From: an uncultured Bacilli bacterium
GTDB taxonomy: Bacteria > Bacillota_I > Bacilli_A > RF39 > UBA660
Length of the DNA stretch: 25,218 bases
NCBI GenBank assembly: GCA_910578745.1
Contig: CAJTSN010000013.1
Location: forward strand, 1 to 25,218
Reading direction: 5' to 3'
The position numbers and the translations under genes are program-made. The notes beneath the pieces were generated by a model that saw only the letters and a list, made by a program, of their open reading frames with translations, searched no databases and was not told the DNA's origin. Of the stretch, positions 1 through 8,241 are shown piece by piece; the stretch's first letter is position 1, and each line of letters begins with the position of its first letter.

Positions 1-2
1 GT

Positions 3-440
3 TGTACCTCTTCGAATGGTTGTGCTTCTGCAAATTATTTTTATACTGAATTAACAGCTTCGCTTGATTTTGAATATAATGAAATATTGGGATATAATAT
101 TGTTATGACTTGTCCGAATAATGAAAATTGTATCAGGTATTCGATAGCTAAAAGTGCAACAGGAGGTGCAGATAAAACAACGGATTCAAGAGGTTTGCGT
201 ACTGCTGGTGAAATTAGTAAGCCTGGAATTTCGGTATCATCTGGCACTAAATTTTCTGATCGTAATGCAAGTGGGTTTGGTATAGGAAATAACTGTTTTG
301 CGGGTATAGCCGGATCTATAGGAAATGGTAAGGTGAAAATGAAATTTGATTATGATTGTTGGTCTAATGGGACACATTATAGTCCAATAGAACTTAAAGG
401 AACATCATATAAACTATCTGGCTATATCATTTATAAATAA
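3..440 (+). CDS. Cys-rich, probably secreted protein, 3' end only
   Basis: The reading frame is open from the left edge of the window (codon phase starts at base 3) to a TAA at 438-440, so the 5' end lies outside; a TTG at 87 is not needed as a start. The visible 145 residues are rich in Gly, Ser, Asn and Thr and contain six cysteines (near the visible residues 1, 7, 38, 43, 99 and 119), with no membrane segment. This composition suggests an exported beta-rich domain stabilised by disulfides, for example a surface protein or pilin-like C-terminal domain, but I recognise no family. It is followed after about 95 bases by an intrinsic terminator, so it ends a transcript. Function unknown. Confidence 0.6.
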   Translation, partial: CTSSNGCASANYFYTELTASLDFEYNEILGYNIVMTCPNNENCIRYSIAKSATGGADKTTDSRGLRTAGEISKPGISVSSGTKFSDRNASGFGIGNNCFAGIAGSIGNGKVKMKFDYDCWSNGTHYSPIELKGTSYKLSGYIIYK

Positions 441-535
441 AATGCCAATTGAATATAGAAAAACAAAGTGTGTAAGAAACATAAACTGTAAGAGTTAGGT
501 TTGTTAAAAAATTTTGATTTACTTTTTGATAAAGG

Positions 536-560
536 AAAGTGATGAGAAGTCACTTTTTTT
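536..560 (+). terminator. Intrinsic terminator of the first gene; host site of the intron relic
   Basis: A 7-bp stem (AAAGTGA at 536-542 with TCACTTT at 550-556) with a 7-base loop runs into T554-560. The group IIC intron-like sequence begins at the very next base (561), which is the usual insertion position of that intron class. Confidence 0.75.
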
Positions 561-881
561 GTGTGCTATGCATGGATTTACCTAGGTGGTGAAAGTCCAC
601 TACATGCGTACATATCGATGAAGTGTTAGAGAAGTACTACACATCAACAGTGATGTTGAGGCTAAAGCAAACATAGAAAAAAATAGGGACTAACGAACAG
701 AAACTGATTATAAGGTTATATAAAGAAATGAGATTTTTTAACAAACTAAAGTTTAAAAGATACACGTAATTTTATGTGGTAAAGTAAGTATTTAAATGAG
801 AAAAGAGTGTATGAGCATATAGTGTAGGGGCATATAAGGAGGAATTGAAACATTATATGAGTTGTAGGATTTGATGGCGAT
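561..881 (+). mobile_element. Group IIC intron relic: 5' RNA domains only, no ORF, no domain V seen
   Basis: Starts with GTGTGC, the 5' end typical of group IIC introns such as the Oceanobacillus iheyensis intron. I recalled that sequence from memory and compared by eye. Matching landmarks in order: an outer stem (567-574 with 603-610, eight pairs including one G-T) enclosing a TGAAAG-loop hairpin at 583-602; a 5-bp stem capped by a GNRA-type GTGA tetraloop (645-658); the stretch at about 690-725 reading ACTAACGAACAGAAACTG then ATAAGG; AACAAACTAAAG at about 740; and a purine-rich piece near 835-851. No reverse transcriptase ORF follows and I see no domain V/VI hairpin before recD2, so the element is a truncated, probably dead copy. 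The 3' limit is approximate. Bases 882-1015 show no gene; they hold only a weak A/T hairpin at 951-970. Confidence 0.75.
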
Positions 882-1015
882 TTATTTTTTCAAGGCATAT
901 TGATTGGCATAAAAGTCAAAGTGAACTCTTTTCGACAATAAATAAATTTTAAAGAAAAGTTTCTTTTTTTCTAGGCCCCTTTTGATTTTTTGTGAAAAAA
1001 TGTTCGCTTCTTTCG

Positions 1016-1044
1016 TTGACAAGTTCTATAAAGTAAGATACACT
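1016..1044 (+). promoter_or_regulatory. Sigma-A type promoter of recD2, almost leaderless
   Basis: TTGACA at 1016-1021, a 17-base spacer and TACACT at 1039-1044. Initiation would fall near 1050-1051, only a few bases from the in-frame ATGs at 1054 and 1060, leaving no room for a ribosome binding site. Confidence 0.6.
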
Positions 1045-1053
1045 AAAATAGTG

Positions 1054-3285
1054 ATGTATATGAAAGATTATATAAAAGGAAAATATATAAAAAGTATATT
1101 TTCATCAGATAAAGGGTATATTATAGGTATCATGAAAGTTTCAGAAACAAATATTTCTGAGGTAGAAGATTTTAAGGATAAAGTTTTAACTTTTACTGGC
1201 TATTTTCCTGAATTAAAAGAAAACGAAACCTATTTATTTTATGGAGAGCTTGTAGAACATCCAAAGTATGGGACACAATATCAAGTGACTGAATCTGAGC
1301 TGGTCATGCCAGATACGAAAGATGGTCTTATTTTATTTTTATCGAGCGACTTATTTCCTGGGGTGGGTGAGAAATTAGCAGAACGAATTGTGAATACGCT
1401 TGGAAAAACGTGTCTAGATCAAATTTTAGAAAATCCAAATTGTCTAAATTTAGTTCCAAAACTTACAGAAAAGAAGAAACAACAGATTATTCGTATATTA
1501 GAGGAATATTCTATGTCTCACCAAATTATTGTTTATCTGACGGATTTAGGATTAGGCATGCGAGATGCTATGAGTATTTACAATCATTATAAAGCAAAAA
1601 CGATAGAAGTGATGCAACACAACTTTTACCAAGTGATTTCTGATGTTGATGAAATAACGTTTCCTAAATTAGATAAGGTAAGAGATAGGATGAATATCGA
1701 AGAAGATGATAAGGAAAGAATAAAGGCCTGTATTTTATATCAAATGAAAGAGTTGCTTTTTTGTAATGGAGATACGTATTTATTCTTAGATGAAATTAAG
1801 AGAAGTGTTGAAAAATATATAAAAATGGATTTAGAAATCGAAAGTTTTTTGAATCGAATGGATGAATTAATTTTAGAAGATAAAATTGTACTTGAAGAGA
1901 ATCGTTATTATACAAAACAAATGTATGAGGATGAGGAATATATTGCTGATAAGCTCTACGATTTAGTAAATCAAGGTGAGGAAGCGAACCAAAAAATCAA
2001 AAAAGAAATAGAACATTTAGAAAAGGAGTTCAAGATTTCTTATAATGAGAAACAAAAAAAAGCAATTACTAGCGCTCTAAAAAATCATATCACCATTATT
2101 ACAGGTGGACCTGGAACAGGAAAGACAACAATTATTAAAGCCATTGTCCATCTTTATGCAAAACTATATAAAAAAGAAGGAGATAGTTTAGTAAGTGCAG
2201 TAGCTCTTTTAGCGCCAACAGGTCGAGCAAGTAAACGAATGAGTGAAGCGACTCTTTTGCCTGCATCTACGATTCATCGATTTCTAAAATGGGATAAAGA
2301 AGCAAATGAGTTTATGATAAATGAAGAGAATAAATCTTACGTTCATTTAGTTATTGTCGATGAAGTGAGCATGCTAGATACCGAATTAATGGCCTCTTTA
2401 TTAAGGGGTCTTACACGAAATATCAAATTGATATTCGTAGGGGATTTTCATCAACTTCCTAGTGTTGGATCAGGAAATGTTTTAAAAGATTTAATAGAAA
2501 GTGATACCATTGATACAATTTCTCTAGATTTATTATATAGGCAAAGTGATGAATCTTATATTCCTGTTTTAGCAGAAGAAATTAAAAGGAATGAATTGAG
2601 TCCTTCTTTTACAGATAAGAAAGATGATTATTTATTTTTGCAGTGTTCTAAAGAAAGTATTTGTCAAAATATTAAAAAATTATGTATGCAATTAAAAGAA
2701 AAGGGATATGATGAAAAACGTGTCACCTTATTAGCACCTATGTATGCTGGAGTAAATGGAATTGATCACTTAAATCAGGAACTACAAGCCATTTTTAATC
2801 CAACGGATTTAGGAAAAAAGGAAATTCAAATAGGAGATGTTATTTACCGAGAAAAAGATAAAATTTTACAATTGGTAAATATGCCTGATGAGAATGTTTT
2901 TAATGGAGATACAGGATATATCGAACGAATTATTACAAATCCGAATAATCCAAAATTATATGAAATCTATATTGATTTTGATGGAAACAAAGTACGTTAT
3001 TTACCAAAAGATATGGACAATATTAAACATGGCTTTATCATATCGATTCATAAAAGCCAAGGAAGTGAATTTGAACTTGTTTTGATGCCAATTTGTATGA
3101 GTTATTATCGAATGCTTTATCGAAAACTCATTTATACAGGAATTACAAGGGCAAAGCAGAAACTAATTGTAGTAGGAGAAAAAGAAGCTTTTTTATATGC
3201 CGTTTCTAATGAAGTGGAACGATTAAGGAAAACCTCTTTAAAAGAAAAATTAGAAAATAGGTATAGTCCTGTAAATATGGGTTAA
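1054..3285 (+). CDS. recD2: RecD2-type ATP-dependent DNA helicase
   Basis: Superfamily 1B 5'-3' helicase of the RecD2/TraA group, which acts on DNA ends in repair and recombination without RecBC. The N-terminal third carries OB-like and helix-hairpin-helix segments (FPGVGEKLAERI near residues 102-113). The motor follows: Walker A GGPGTGKTT at about 351-359, Walker B VDEVSMLD near 433-440, motif III GDFHQLPSVG near 465, the late motif HKSQGSE near 666 and GITRAKQKL near 696. The length of 743 residues is normal for RecD2. The frame is open upstream to a TTG at 982, but the promoter at 1016-1044 lies inside that extension, so translation should begin at ATG 1054 or ATG 1060; neither has a Shine-Dalgarno sequence. 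The next gene lies 64 bases downstream, with a 7-bp hairpin (3295-3312) in between. Confidence 0.93.
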   Translation: MYMKDYIKGKYIKSIFSSDKGYIIGIMKVSETNISEVEDFKDKVLTFTGYFPELKENETYLFYGELVEHPKYGTQYQVTESELVMPDTKDGLILFLSSDLFPGVGEKLAERIVNTLGKTCLDQILENPNCLNLVPKLTEKKKQQIIRILEEYSMSHQIIVYLTDLGLGMRDAMSIYNHYKAKTIEVMQHNFYQVISDVDEITFPKLDKVRDRMNIEEDDKERIKACILYQMKELLFCNGDTYLFLDEIKRSVEKYIKMDLEIESFLNRMDELILEDKIVLEENRYYTKQMYEDEEYIADKLYDLVNQGEEANQKIKKEIEHLEKEFKISYNEKQKKAITSALKNHITIITGGPGTGKTTIIKAIVHLYAKLYKKEGDSLVSAVALLAPTGRASKRMSEATLLPASTIHRFLKWDKEANEFMINEENKSYVHLVIVDEVSMLDTELMASLLRGLTRNIKLIFVGDFHQLPSVGSGNVLKDLIESDTIDTISLDLLYRQSDESYIPVLAEEIKRNELSPSFTDKKDDYLFLQCSKESICQNIKKLCMQLKEKGYDEKRVTLLAPMYAGVNGIDHLNQELQAIFNPTDLGKKEIQIGDVIYREKDKILQLVNMPDENVFNGDTGYIERIITNPNNPKLYEIYIDFDGNKVRYLPKDMDNIKHGFIISIHKSQGSEFELVLMPICMSYYRMLYRKLIYTGITRAKQKLIVVGEKEAFLYAVSNEVERLRKTSLKEKLENRYSPVNMG

Positions 3286-3349
3286 ACTATGAGTGTATGT
3301 AAGAATACATACGATTTATGCACATATTTTCTAGGAAGATGGTGATTAT

Positions 3350-3499
3350 ATGAAAATGAAGAATGTAGCGTTAATGGCTATGGGTGCTGGTGCTGTACTT
3401 GCGTACCAGAAGTATAACAAACCCGTGATGAAAAAAATGGAAGAAGTAGCGGATAAAGCAATGCGAAAAGCAAATAACAAACTAGAAGATATGATGTAA
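3350..3499 (+). CDS. Small 49-residue membrane-like protein
   Basis: ATG at 3350 preceded by AGGAAG/GGTGAT at a suitable distance; TAA at 3497-3499. The product begins with a short hydrophobic, Gly/Ala-rich helix (about residues 4-19, VALMAMGAGAVLAYQ) followed by a lysine- and glutamate-rich amphipathic helix to the end (KKMEEVADKAMRKANNKL). This is the layout of YtxH-like small envelope or stress proteins, but it is too short for a firm family call. A very clear terminator starts 18 bases after the stop, which supports it being a real gene, perhaps cotranscribed with recD2. Function unknown. Confidence 0.7.
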   Translation: MKMKNVALMAMGAGAVLAYQKYNKPVMKKMEEVADKAMRKANNKLEDMM

Positions 3500-3517
3500 T
3501 TCCTTTATGGAAGTGCG

Positions 3518-3545
3518 AAACTGTCAGCAAACGCTGGCAGTTTTT
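3518..3545 (+). terminator. Strong intrinsic terminator after the small gene
   Basis: An 11-bp stem with one G-T pair (3518-3528 with 3533-3543), tetraloop AAAC, and a run of five T (3541-3545) overlapping the distal arm. It closes the recD2/small-protein transcript. Confidence 0.9.
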
Positions 3546-3660
3546 GTTATGGTATATATGAAGCTTTTCTTTCATTAAATAATACTAATAAGAATAATGT
3601 CCCATAAGAACAGATACAGTGTAAAGTACAAAAATTACCATTTTATTTTGTCGAAATATT

Positions 3661-3669
3661 TGATATAAT
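3661..3669 (+). promoter_or_regulatory. Extended -10 promoter of the surface operon
   Basis: TGATATAAT at 3661-3669 is a perfect extended -10. The -35 position (TTTTAT at 3641-3646, spacer 17) is weak, as is common for extended -10 promoters. The start site would be near 3676, about 18 bases before ATG 3694. Confidence 0.65.
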
Positions 3670-3693
3670 TTTGGTAAGGGTAGGGTGGTTAAA

Positions 3694-5514
3694 ATGAAAG
3701 TAAAAGTGTGTTTTTTCCTTATATGTTCCTTTTTATTAAGTCTTACCACCGTACAGGCTGGATATACAGAAGCAAATATAAAAACGTATGAGGAAGAACT
3801 TGCCCGTTTTCCAAAATCATATCAAGACAAAATAAAACAACTTCATGAAATTTATCCAAACGCTATTTTCGTGGCACAAGATACTTTCTATGATTGGGAT
3901 AAAAAGAAAGAGGTGCAGGTGAAATGGAATGAAATGCTTGCTGCACAAAAAAATACTTCCAGTCGTAAAAATAGAAGTTTAGTGAATAAATATGATGGCT
4001 ATAAAATGACAGAATCATGGGCGTATAATTATTATACGAATACATTTACAAATTTAGGGGGAAACGGTTGGCATGCGGCAAATGATGAGGCCGTTGCTTA
4101 TTATCTTGATCCAAGAAATTTTATAACAGAAAGTTCTATTTTTATGTTTGAATCTTTATATTATCATGATTATCAAACGAAAGAAGGGGTTGAGAAAATA
4201 TTAGCCAATACATTCATGGAAAATAAAAATGGATATATTGAATATTATGATACAGAGGGAAAGAAAAAAAGGTTAGAAACAACGTATGCTGATATTATTG
4301 TCAAAGCCGCCAAAGAAACAAATATTAGTCCTTACTTCTTAGCTTCTAGATTGCGTCAAGAGCAAGGAACAAAAGGAACAAGCTCTTTAATTTCTGGAAA
4401 CTATGGAGATTATAAAGGGTATTATAACTATTTTAACATTAGTGCCTCTGGGGATACAGATAGTGAGGTCATTAAAAATGGACTGATAAAAGCAAAGAGC
4501 GAAGGGTGGACTACTCCAGAAATTGCAATTGTAAAAGGAACTTCATTTATTTATAAAGAATATGTAGGAGTTAATGATTCTAGGGGAGATTATCGTGGAC
4601 AAATGACCAATTATTTACAAAAATGGGACCCCTATGGACCTAAATATGGGGGGCATCAGTATATGCAGAATATTATGGCACCAGTAAGTGAAGCATCAAC
4701 AACGTATAGTGCACATACAAAGGCATCGAACTATAAAAATACAAGATTTATTTTTCATATACCTGTTTATCAGGGAATGCCAGAAGAAACACATTTACCT
4801 AATCCCGGAAATCCAAACAATTATTTAAGAAATTTAACAATCGATGGAACAACCATCTCTGGATTTGATGGAGCAAAAACATCTTATACATATAATGTAG
4901 CCCAAGGAACAGAAAGTGTAAATATTGCTGTTGAGAAAGTTTATAATAAGCAAACCGTAACAGGTACAGGCCTCGTTTCTCTATCCGGTGATACAACGAA
5001 AGTAGAAATTGTTGTGACTGCCGAAAATGGAAGTGTTAAAAAATATACGATTTTGATTCAACGAGGTGAGAATGTTGCACCTTCTGTTGCAAATATAATC
5101 AATAACTTGGGATATCGTAGTGATGGAACTTATTTAGGAGGTTTACCTCTTGGAACAAAAGTAAATACACTAATAGAAGCAATAAAGTCTAAAAATGCTT
5201 CTGCTGAGGTCAATGTCGCTTCAAAAACAGGAGAAGACTTGCTTGCTACAAATGATAAAATTACAATTAAAAGCGGAGAAGACACCAAAACATATACATA
5301 TATTTTGAGAGGGGATTTAGACGGAAACGGAAAAATCGAATTATATGACTTATTCTTAATTCGTTCTGAAATGCTTGCAAATGGAAAAGTTTCTAAAGAA
5401 GCTAAAATTGCATCACATGTAACTTACAATGGATTTTCAAGTGATGAACCAGAATTGATGGATTTATTCCATGTTCGGCAGTATTTACTTGGAAGAGGAG
5501 AAATTACACAGTAG
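3694..5514 (+). CDS. Secreted glucosaminidase (GH73-like) with cadherin-like and dockerin-like domains
   Basis: Predicted to hydrolyse N-acetylglucosaminyl bonds of peptidoglycan outside the cell. From ATG 3694 (chosen over the in-frame GTG at 3685, which lies inside the GGGTAGGGTGG ribosome binding site) the 606-residue product has a signal peptide (1-22, cut after VQA), a lead-in region, and a glucosaminidase domain at about 100-330 whose core SPYFLASRLRQEQG (212-225) places the expected catalytic Glu at 223. A cadherin-like beta-sandwich repeat follows (about 378-457, ending in the typical VTAENGSVKKYTI strand). The C-terminus (about 538-602) looks like a dockerin: the calcium loop DLDGNGKIELYD is canonical in the first half, while the second half (YNGFSSDEPELMDLF) is degenerate. 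The stop overlaps the next gene's ribosome binding site. The hydrolase class is firm; the exact bond cut is inferred. Confidence 0.85.
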   Translation: MKVKVCFFLICSFLLSLTTVQAGYTEANIKTYEEELARFPKSYQDKIKQLHEIYPNAIFVAQDTFYDWDKKKEVQVKWNEMLAAQKNTSSRKNRSLVNKYDGYKMTESWAYNYYTNTFTNLGGNGWHAANDEAVAYYLDPRNFITESSIFMFESLYYHDYQTKEGVEKILANTFMENKNGYIEYYDTEGKKKRLETTYADIIVKAAKETNISPYFLASRLRQEQGTKGTSSLISGNYGDYKGYYNYFNISASGDTDSEVIKNGLIKAKSEGWTTPEIAIVKGTSFIYKEYVGVNDSRGDYRGQMTNYLQKWDPYGPKYGGHQYMQNIMAPVSEASTTYSAHTKASNYKNTRFIFHIPVYQGMPEETHLPNPGNPNNYLRNLTIDGTTISGFDGAKTSYTYNVAQGTESVNIAVEKVYNKQTVTGTGLVSLSGDTTKVEIVVTAENGSVKKYTILIQRGENVAPSVANIINNLGYRSDGTYLGGLPLGTKVNTLIEAIKSKNASAEVNVASKTGEDLLATNDKITIKSGEDTKTYTYILRGDLDGNGKIELYDLFLIRSEMLANGKVSKEAKIASHVTYNGFSSDEPELMDLFHVRQYLLGRGEITQ

Positions 5515-5526
5515 GAGGATCAATTT

Positions 5527-6768
5527 ATGAAAAGAATACTATATGGGTTAATCGCTTTATCCTTTTTTATGGGAATAGGAAAAGTAGAGGCTAGGGCAAA
5601 TGTGACAGCTACATCAAAAGTGTATGCCGGGAATACATTTAAAACAAGTATCAGTGTAAGAGATGCATCTATGTGGGAAGTCCATTTATCTTCCTCAGGT
5701 CCAGTCAAAGGATGTAGTTTTGACGATATTAATTATACATCTGATGGAAATAATGGTTCAAAAAATTATAGTGTGACTTGTACGACCACAGGAACAGGAA
5801 CGATTACTTTAAAGCTAACTGGAAAAACAATTGATGCAAATGGAAACCAAACAGGTGTTTCGGATAGCGCTACAGTGCAAGTCGTAGAACGTCCAAAAGA
5901 AACGCCAAAATCAAGCGTGAATACATTAGATAATTTATGGGTAGAAGGCGTTAGTTTAGATCCTACTTTCAATAAAGATACGACCGAATATAATGTAGAG
6001 TTAGAAGCAGATGTTACAAAAATAAAAATAGGAGCAACAAAAAGTGATAGCAAATCGTCTATTTCTGGGGATGGAGAAAAGTCGGTATCCGAAGGAATGA
6101 ATTCATTTAATGTTGTTGTAACCGCAGAAAATGGTTCAAAAAGAACGTATACAATTAAAGCACGTGTTAAGGAAAAAGAACCAATTCATGTAACAATTGG
6201 AAATGATACACTCTCTGTCGTTCGAAAAAGAGAAGATTTAAAAAAATTAGGGGAACTTTATACAGAAACTACAGTGAAAATGAATGAGGAAGAAATCCCA
6301 GCCTATCATGGTGAAAAAACAGGGTTTACAATTATAGGTTTAAAAGATGCCGATGGAAATATACAAAATTATATATATGATGAAGTGAAAAATACATATA
6401 CATTATATGAAGAATATACTTTTCAAAAAGTTTCTATTTTTATAAATTATACACAACAACTACAAATACCTAAAGATTATAAAAAAGAAACCATTGAAAT
6501 AGGAGAAAAAAAAGTAGAAGCTTATAAAAGGGAAGGAAAAGAATTTTATCTTATCTATGGAATGAATACAGAAACTGGGGAATATGCTTGGTATTCATAT
6601 GATAAAAAAGAAGGAACGATTCAAAGATATATTGAAGAAAAAGAGGCTTCCTCTTTTGATAAATATGCAAAAGTTTTATTTATCGCAGTCGCTGCCTTTT
6701 TCTCCTTGTTTCTAGCAATTATTGGGGCTCTTCTTATAAAAATAAAGCATTTAAAAGGAACGAATTAG
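5527..6768 (+). CDS. Membrane-anchored surface protein with beta-sandwich domains
   Basis: 413 residues. AGGAGG at 5513-5518 overlaps the upstream stop and sits 8 bases before ATG 5527, so the two genes form an operon. Signal peptide 1-22; Ig/cohesin-like beta-sandwich at about 25-119 with two cysteines (63 and 85) that could pair; cadherin-like repeat at about 131-212 (VVVTAENGSKRTYTI near 196-210), the same fold family as in the upstream enzyme; two related segments of about 50 residues (249-296 and 322-371), each built as EE or EK, then AY, then a glycine/YxYD stretch, then a charged end; and a C-terminal transmembrane helix (about 382-405) with a basic tail (KIKHLK). It should face outward, tethered by its C-terminus. 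No catalytic motif is visible, so a scaffold, adhesin or sensor role is inferred. The stop lies in the terminator. Confidence 0.75.
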   Translation: MKRILYGLIALSFFMGIGKVEARANVTATSKVYAGNTFKTSISVRDASMWEVHLSSSGPVKGCSFDDINYTSDGNNGSKNYSVTCTTTGTGTITLKLTGKTIDANGNQTGVSDSATVQVVERPKETPKSSVNTLDNLWVEGVSLDPTFNKDTTEYNVELEADVTKIKIGATKSDSKSSISGDGEKSVSEGMNSFNVVVTAENGSKRTYTIKARVKEKEPIHVTIGNDTLSVVRKREDLKKLGELYTETTVKMNEEEIPAYHGEKTGFTIIGLKDADGNIQNYIYDEVKNTYTLYEEYTFQKVSIFINYTQQLQIPKDYKKETIEIGEKKVEAYKREGKEFYLIYGMNTETGEYAWYSYDKKEGTIQRYIEEKEASSFDKYAKVLFIAVAAFFSLFLAIIGALLIKIKHLKGTN

Positions 6769-6779
6769 TTCTTTTTTTT
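6753..6779 (+). terminator. Terminator of the surface operon, containing the stop codon
   Basis: Nine-pair stem with one G-T pair (6753-6761 with 6768-6776), 6-base loop, and T6772-6779. The TAG stop of the upstream gene (6766-6768) lies in the loop and the first base of the distal arm. Confidence 0.75.
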
Positions 6780-6791
6780 CATTGATAATCT

Positions 6792-6820
6792 TTGACAACT
6801 TTATTTTCTTGTGTTAAACT
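6792..6820 (+). promoter_or_regulatory. Promoter of the acyltransferase gene
   Basis: TTGACA at 6792-6797, 17-base spacer, TAAACT at 6815-6820 with an upstream TG at 6812-6813. Start site near 6827, about 34 bases before the ATG. Confidence 0.75.
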
Positions 6821-6860
6821 ATGTCAGTAATGAGAAAAAGAAAAAATTTTAGGAGAAAAT

Positions 6861-8042
6861 ATGGGAACTTTATTTATAAATAATTTAAATGAAAGAGATG
6901 TAAATCACTTTACTACAGATATAGGCTTATATTTAAGAAGAACATTAGATGTTCCATTTAAGAGGGCATGTAACCATTTTACAAATGCTAATATTATAAA
7001 GTTACCACAACAGTATGATTTATCAGATGAAGAATATTTTAAAAAACTTGAGGGAAAGAGAATACCGCTATCCTCTTATCCATTAATGGAGAATAAAAAC
7101 AATATTGTTCTAGAAAGATACCCTAATTTGGATAAAGGTATGCCATATATATTTATCTGCAATCATACTTGTCCAGAAGATATTGAAACGGTACTTAATG
7201 TCATTGACCGAAATGCTTATTTGGTACTGGGTTCTATAGAAACGTTAAAGTATAACCCAGAAATATATCTGTTATGGCTGAATGGTGTGATTCCATTTGA
7301 TATTTTAGATGAGTATGAAAGAATGATGCTACTAGAAAAAATGACAAGGGTTATTGCGAGTAATAGTTTGCTTATATTTCCAGAAGGTTCACATAATTAT
7401 CATCCGAATAAGATTATTAATCATTTATTTGATGGGCCCGTTAACTTAGGATTAAGAACAAATAAAAAAATTGTTCTCATTACTTTAGTAAGAGATCAGG
7501 AAAACAATGTTTCTTATATTGATGTTAGCAATCCTATTGATGTGAACAAACTTGATATTCATATACAAGATTATTATCCTTATGGAGAACAAAACGAAAA
7601 GTATTTTGTAAAATCAATTTCTAGTTATTTAAGAGACAAGATGGCAACCGCTACTTATCATATTATGGAAAGGCATTTTGATTCTATCCAAAGGAATGAT
7701 TATGAGGATATCGATAATTATTTTAAGGCAAAATATATAGAAGAGGCCTTTACAAAATTAAAATGGAAGCATGATGCATTCAAGGCAGAATATTTGGTTA
7801 AAAAACAGCAGGAAGATAAAGATTATGAAGAAGTAGTACAAACGCTTTATAAGCTTCAATTAAAAAATCCAATGTCCTATATAAATGAACAATATAAAGA
7901 TGTTATACAAAAAAGTAATGATTATATGCAGAAAAAAATAGATTTGGATAATAAGAATGTTGAACTTTATATGCGTAACTATTGGCTTGAGCATCCTGAG
8001 TTGCATGATGATCCTAAGGAATTAATAAAGAAAAGAGCTTAG
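6861..8042 (+). CDS. PlsC-type (lysophospholipid/glycerol-phosphate) acyltransferase family protein
   Basis: Carries both landmark motifs of the LPLAT superfamily: NHTCPED (HxxxxD catalytic pair) at about residues 101-107 and FPEGSHN (substrate phosphate-binding FPEGT-like block) at about 173-179. Such enzymes move an acyl chain to a glycerol-phosphate or related acceptor in membrane lipid synthesis. At 393 residues it is longer than a typical PlsC (about 200-250); the extra C-terminal third (from about 270) is strongly charged and predicted helical, with no family I recognise. No clear transmembrane helix is seen, so it would be a peripheral membrane enzyme. AGGAGA sits 8 bases before ATG 6861 and the gene has its own promoter. 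It is a single-gene unit. The family call is firm; acceptor and donor are unknown. Confidence 0.8.
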   Translation: MGTLFINNLNERDVNHFTTDIGLYLRRTLDVPFKRACNHFTNANIIKLPQQYDLSDEEYFKKLEGKRIPLSSYPLMENKNNIVLERYPNLDKGMPYIFICNHTCPEDIETVLNVIDRNAYLVLGSIETLKYNPEIYLLWLNGVIPFDILDEYERMMLLEKMTRVIASNSLLIFPEGSHNYHPNKIINHLFDGPVNLGLRTNKKIVLITLVRDQENNVSYIDVSNPIDVNKLDIHIQDYYPYGEQNEKYFVKSISSYLRDKMATATYHIMERHFDSIQRNDYEDIDNYFKAKYIEEAFTKLKWKHDAFKAEYLVKKQQEDKDYEEVVQTLYKLQLKNPMSYINEQYKDVIQKSNDYMQKKIDLDNKNVELYMRNYWLEHPELHDDPKELIKKRA

Positions 8043-8241
8043 ACTTCTATAAAATGTTTCAAATAAAGGGAATAATCATTTTTAAAAATATGTGTATTCG
8101 ATAAAATGGGACTTGTCTCTTCTTCCTATATTCTCGATTTTTTCTTATTATGTGATTTGTAAAGATTATTCTTTTAGATGGCATACAATTCATGTGTTCA
8201 TCCTAAAAAATAATTCATTTATCTGTTCTGTTACATTTTAG
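8043..8241 (+). other. Non-coding stretch between acyltransferase stop and terminator
   Basis: About 200 bases of A/T-rich sequence without a credible ORF or promoter pair. A TTGTAA (8157-8162) and TACAAT (8184-8189) exist but are 21 bases apart, too far for a normal promoter. It is either a long 3' untranslated region of the acyltransferase mRNA or a small RNA ending at the next terminator; nothing seen decides between them. Confidence 0.4.

Noticed and set aside
951..970. Terminator hairpin before recD2
   Set aside because: Only a 6-bp A/T-rich stem with one G-C pair; in this AT-rich region it is too weak to call.
982..1053. N-terminal extension of RecD2 from a TTG at 982
   Set aside because: It contains the promoter TTGACA-17-TACACT and has no ribosome binding site; the extra residues do not look like a RecD2 N-terminus.
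3295..3312. Hairpin between recD2 and the small gene as a terminator
   Set aside because: Perfect 7-bp stem, but no T-run follows, so it does not qualify as an intrinsic terminator.
8157..8189. Promoter of a small RNA downstream of the acyltransferase
   Set aside because: TTGTAA and TACAAT are 21 bases apart, outside the usual spacing.
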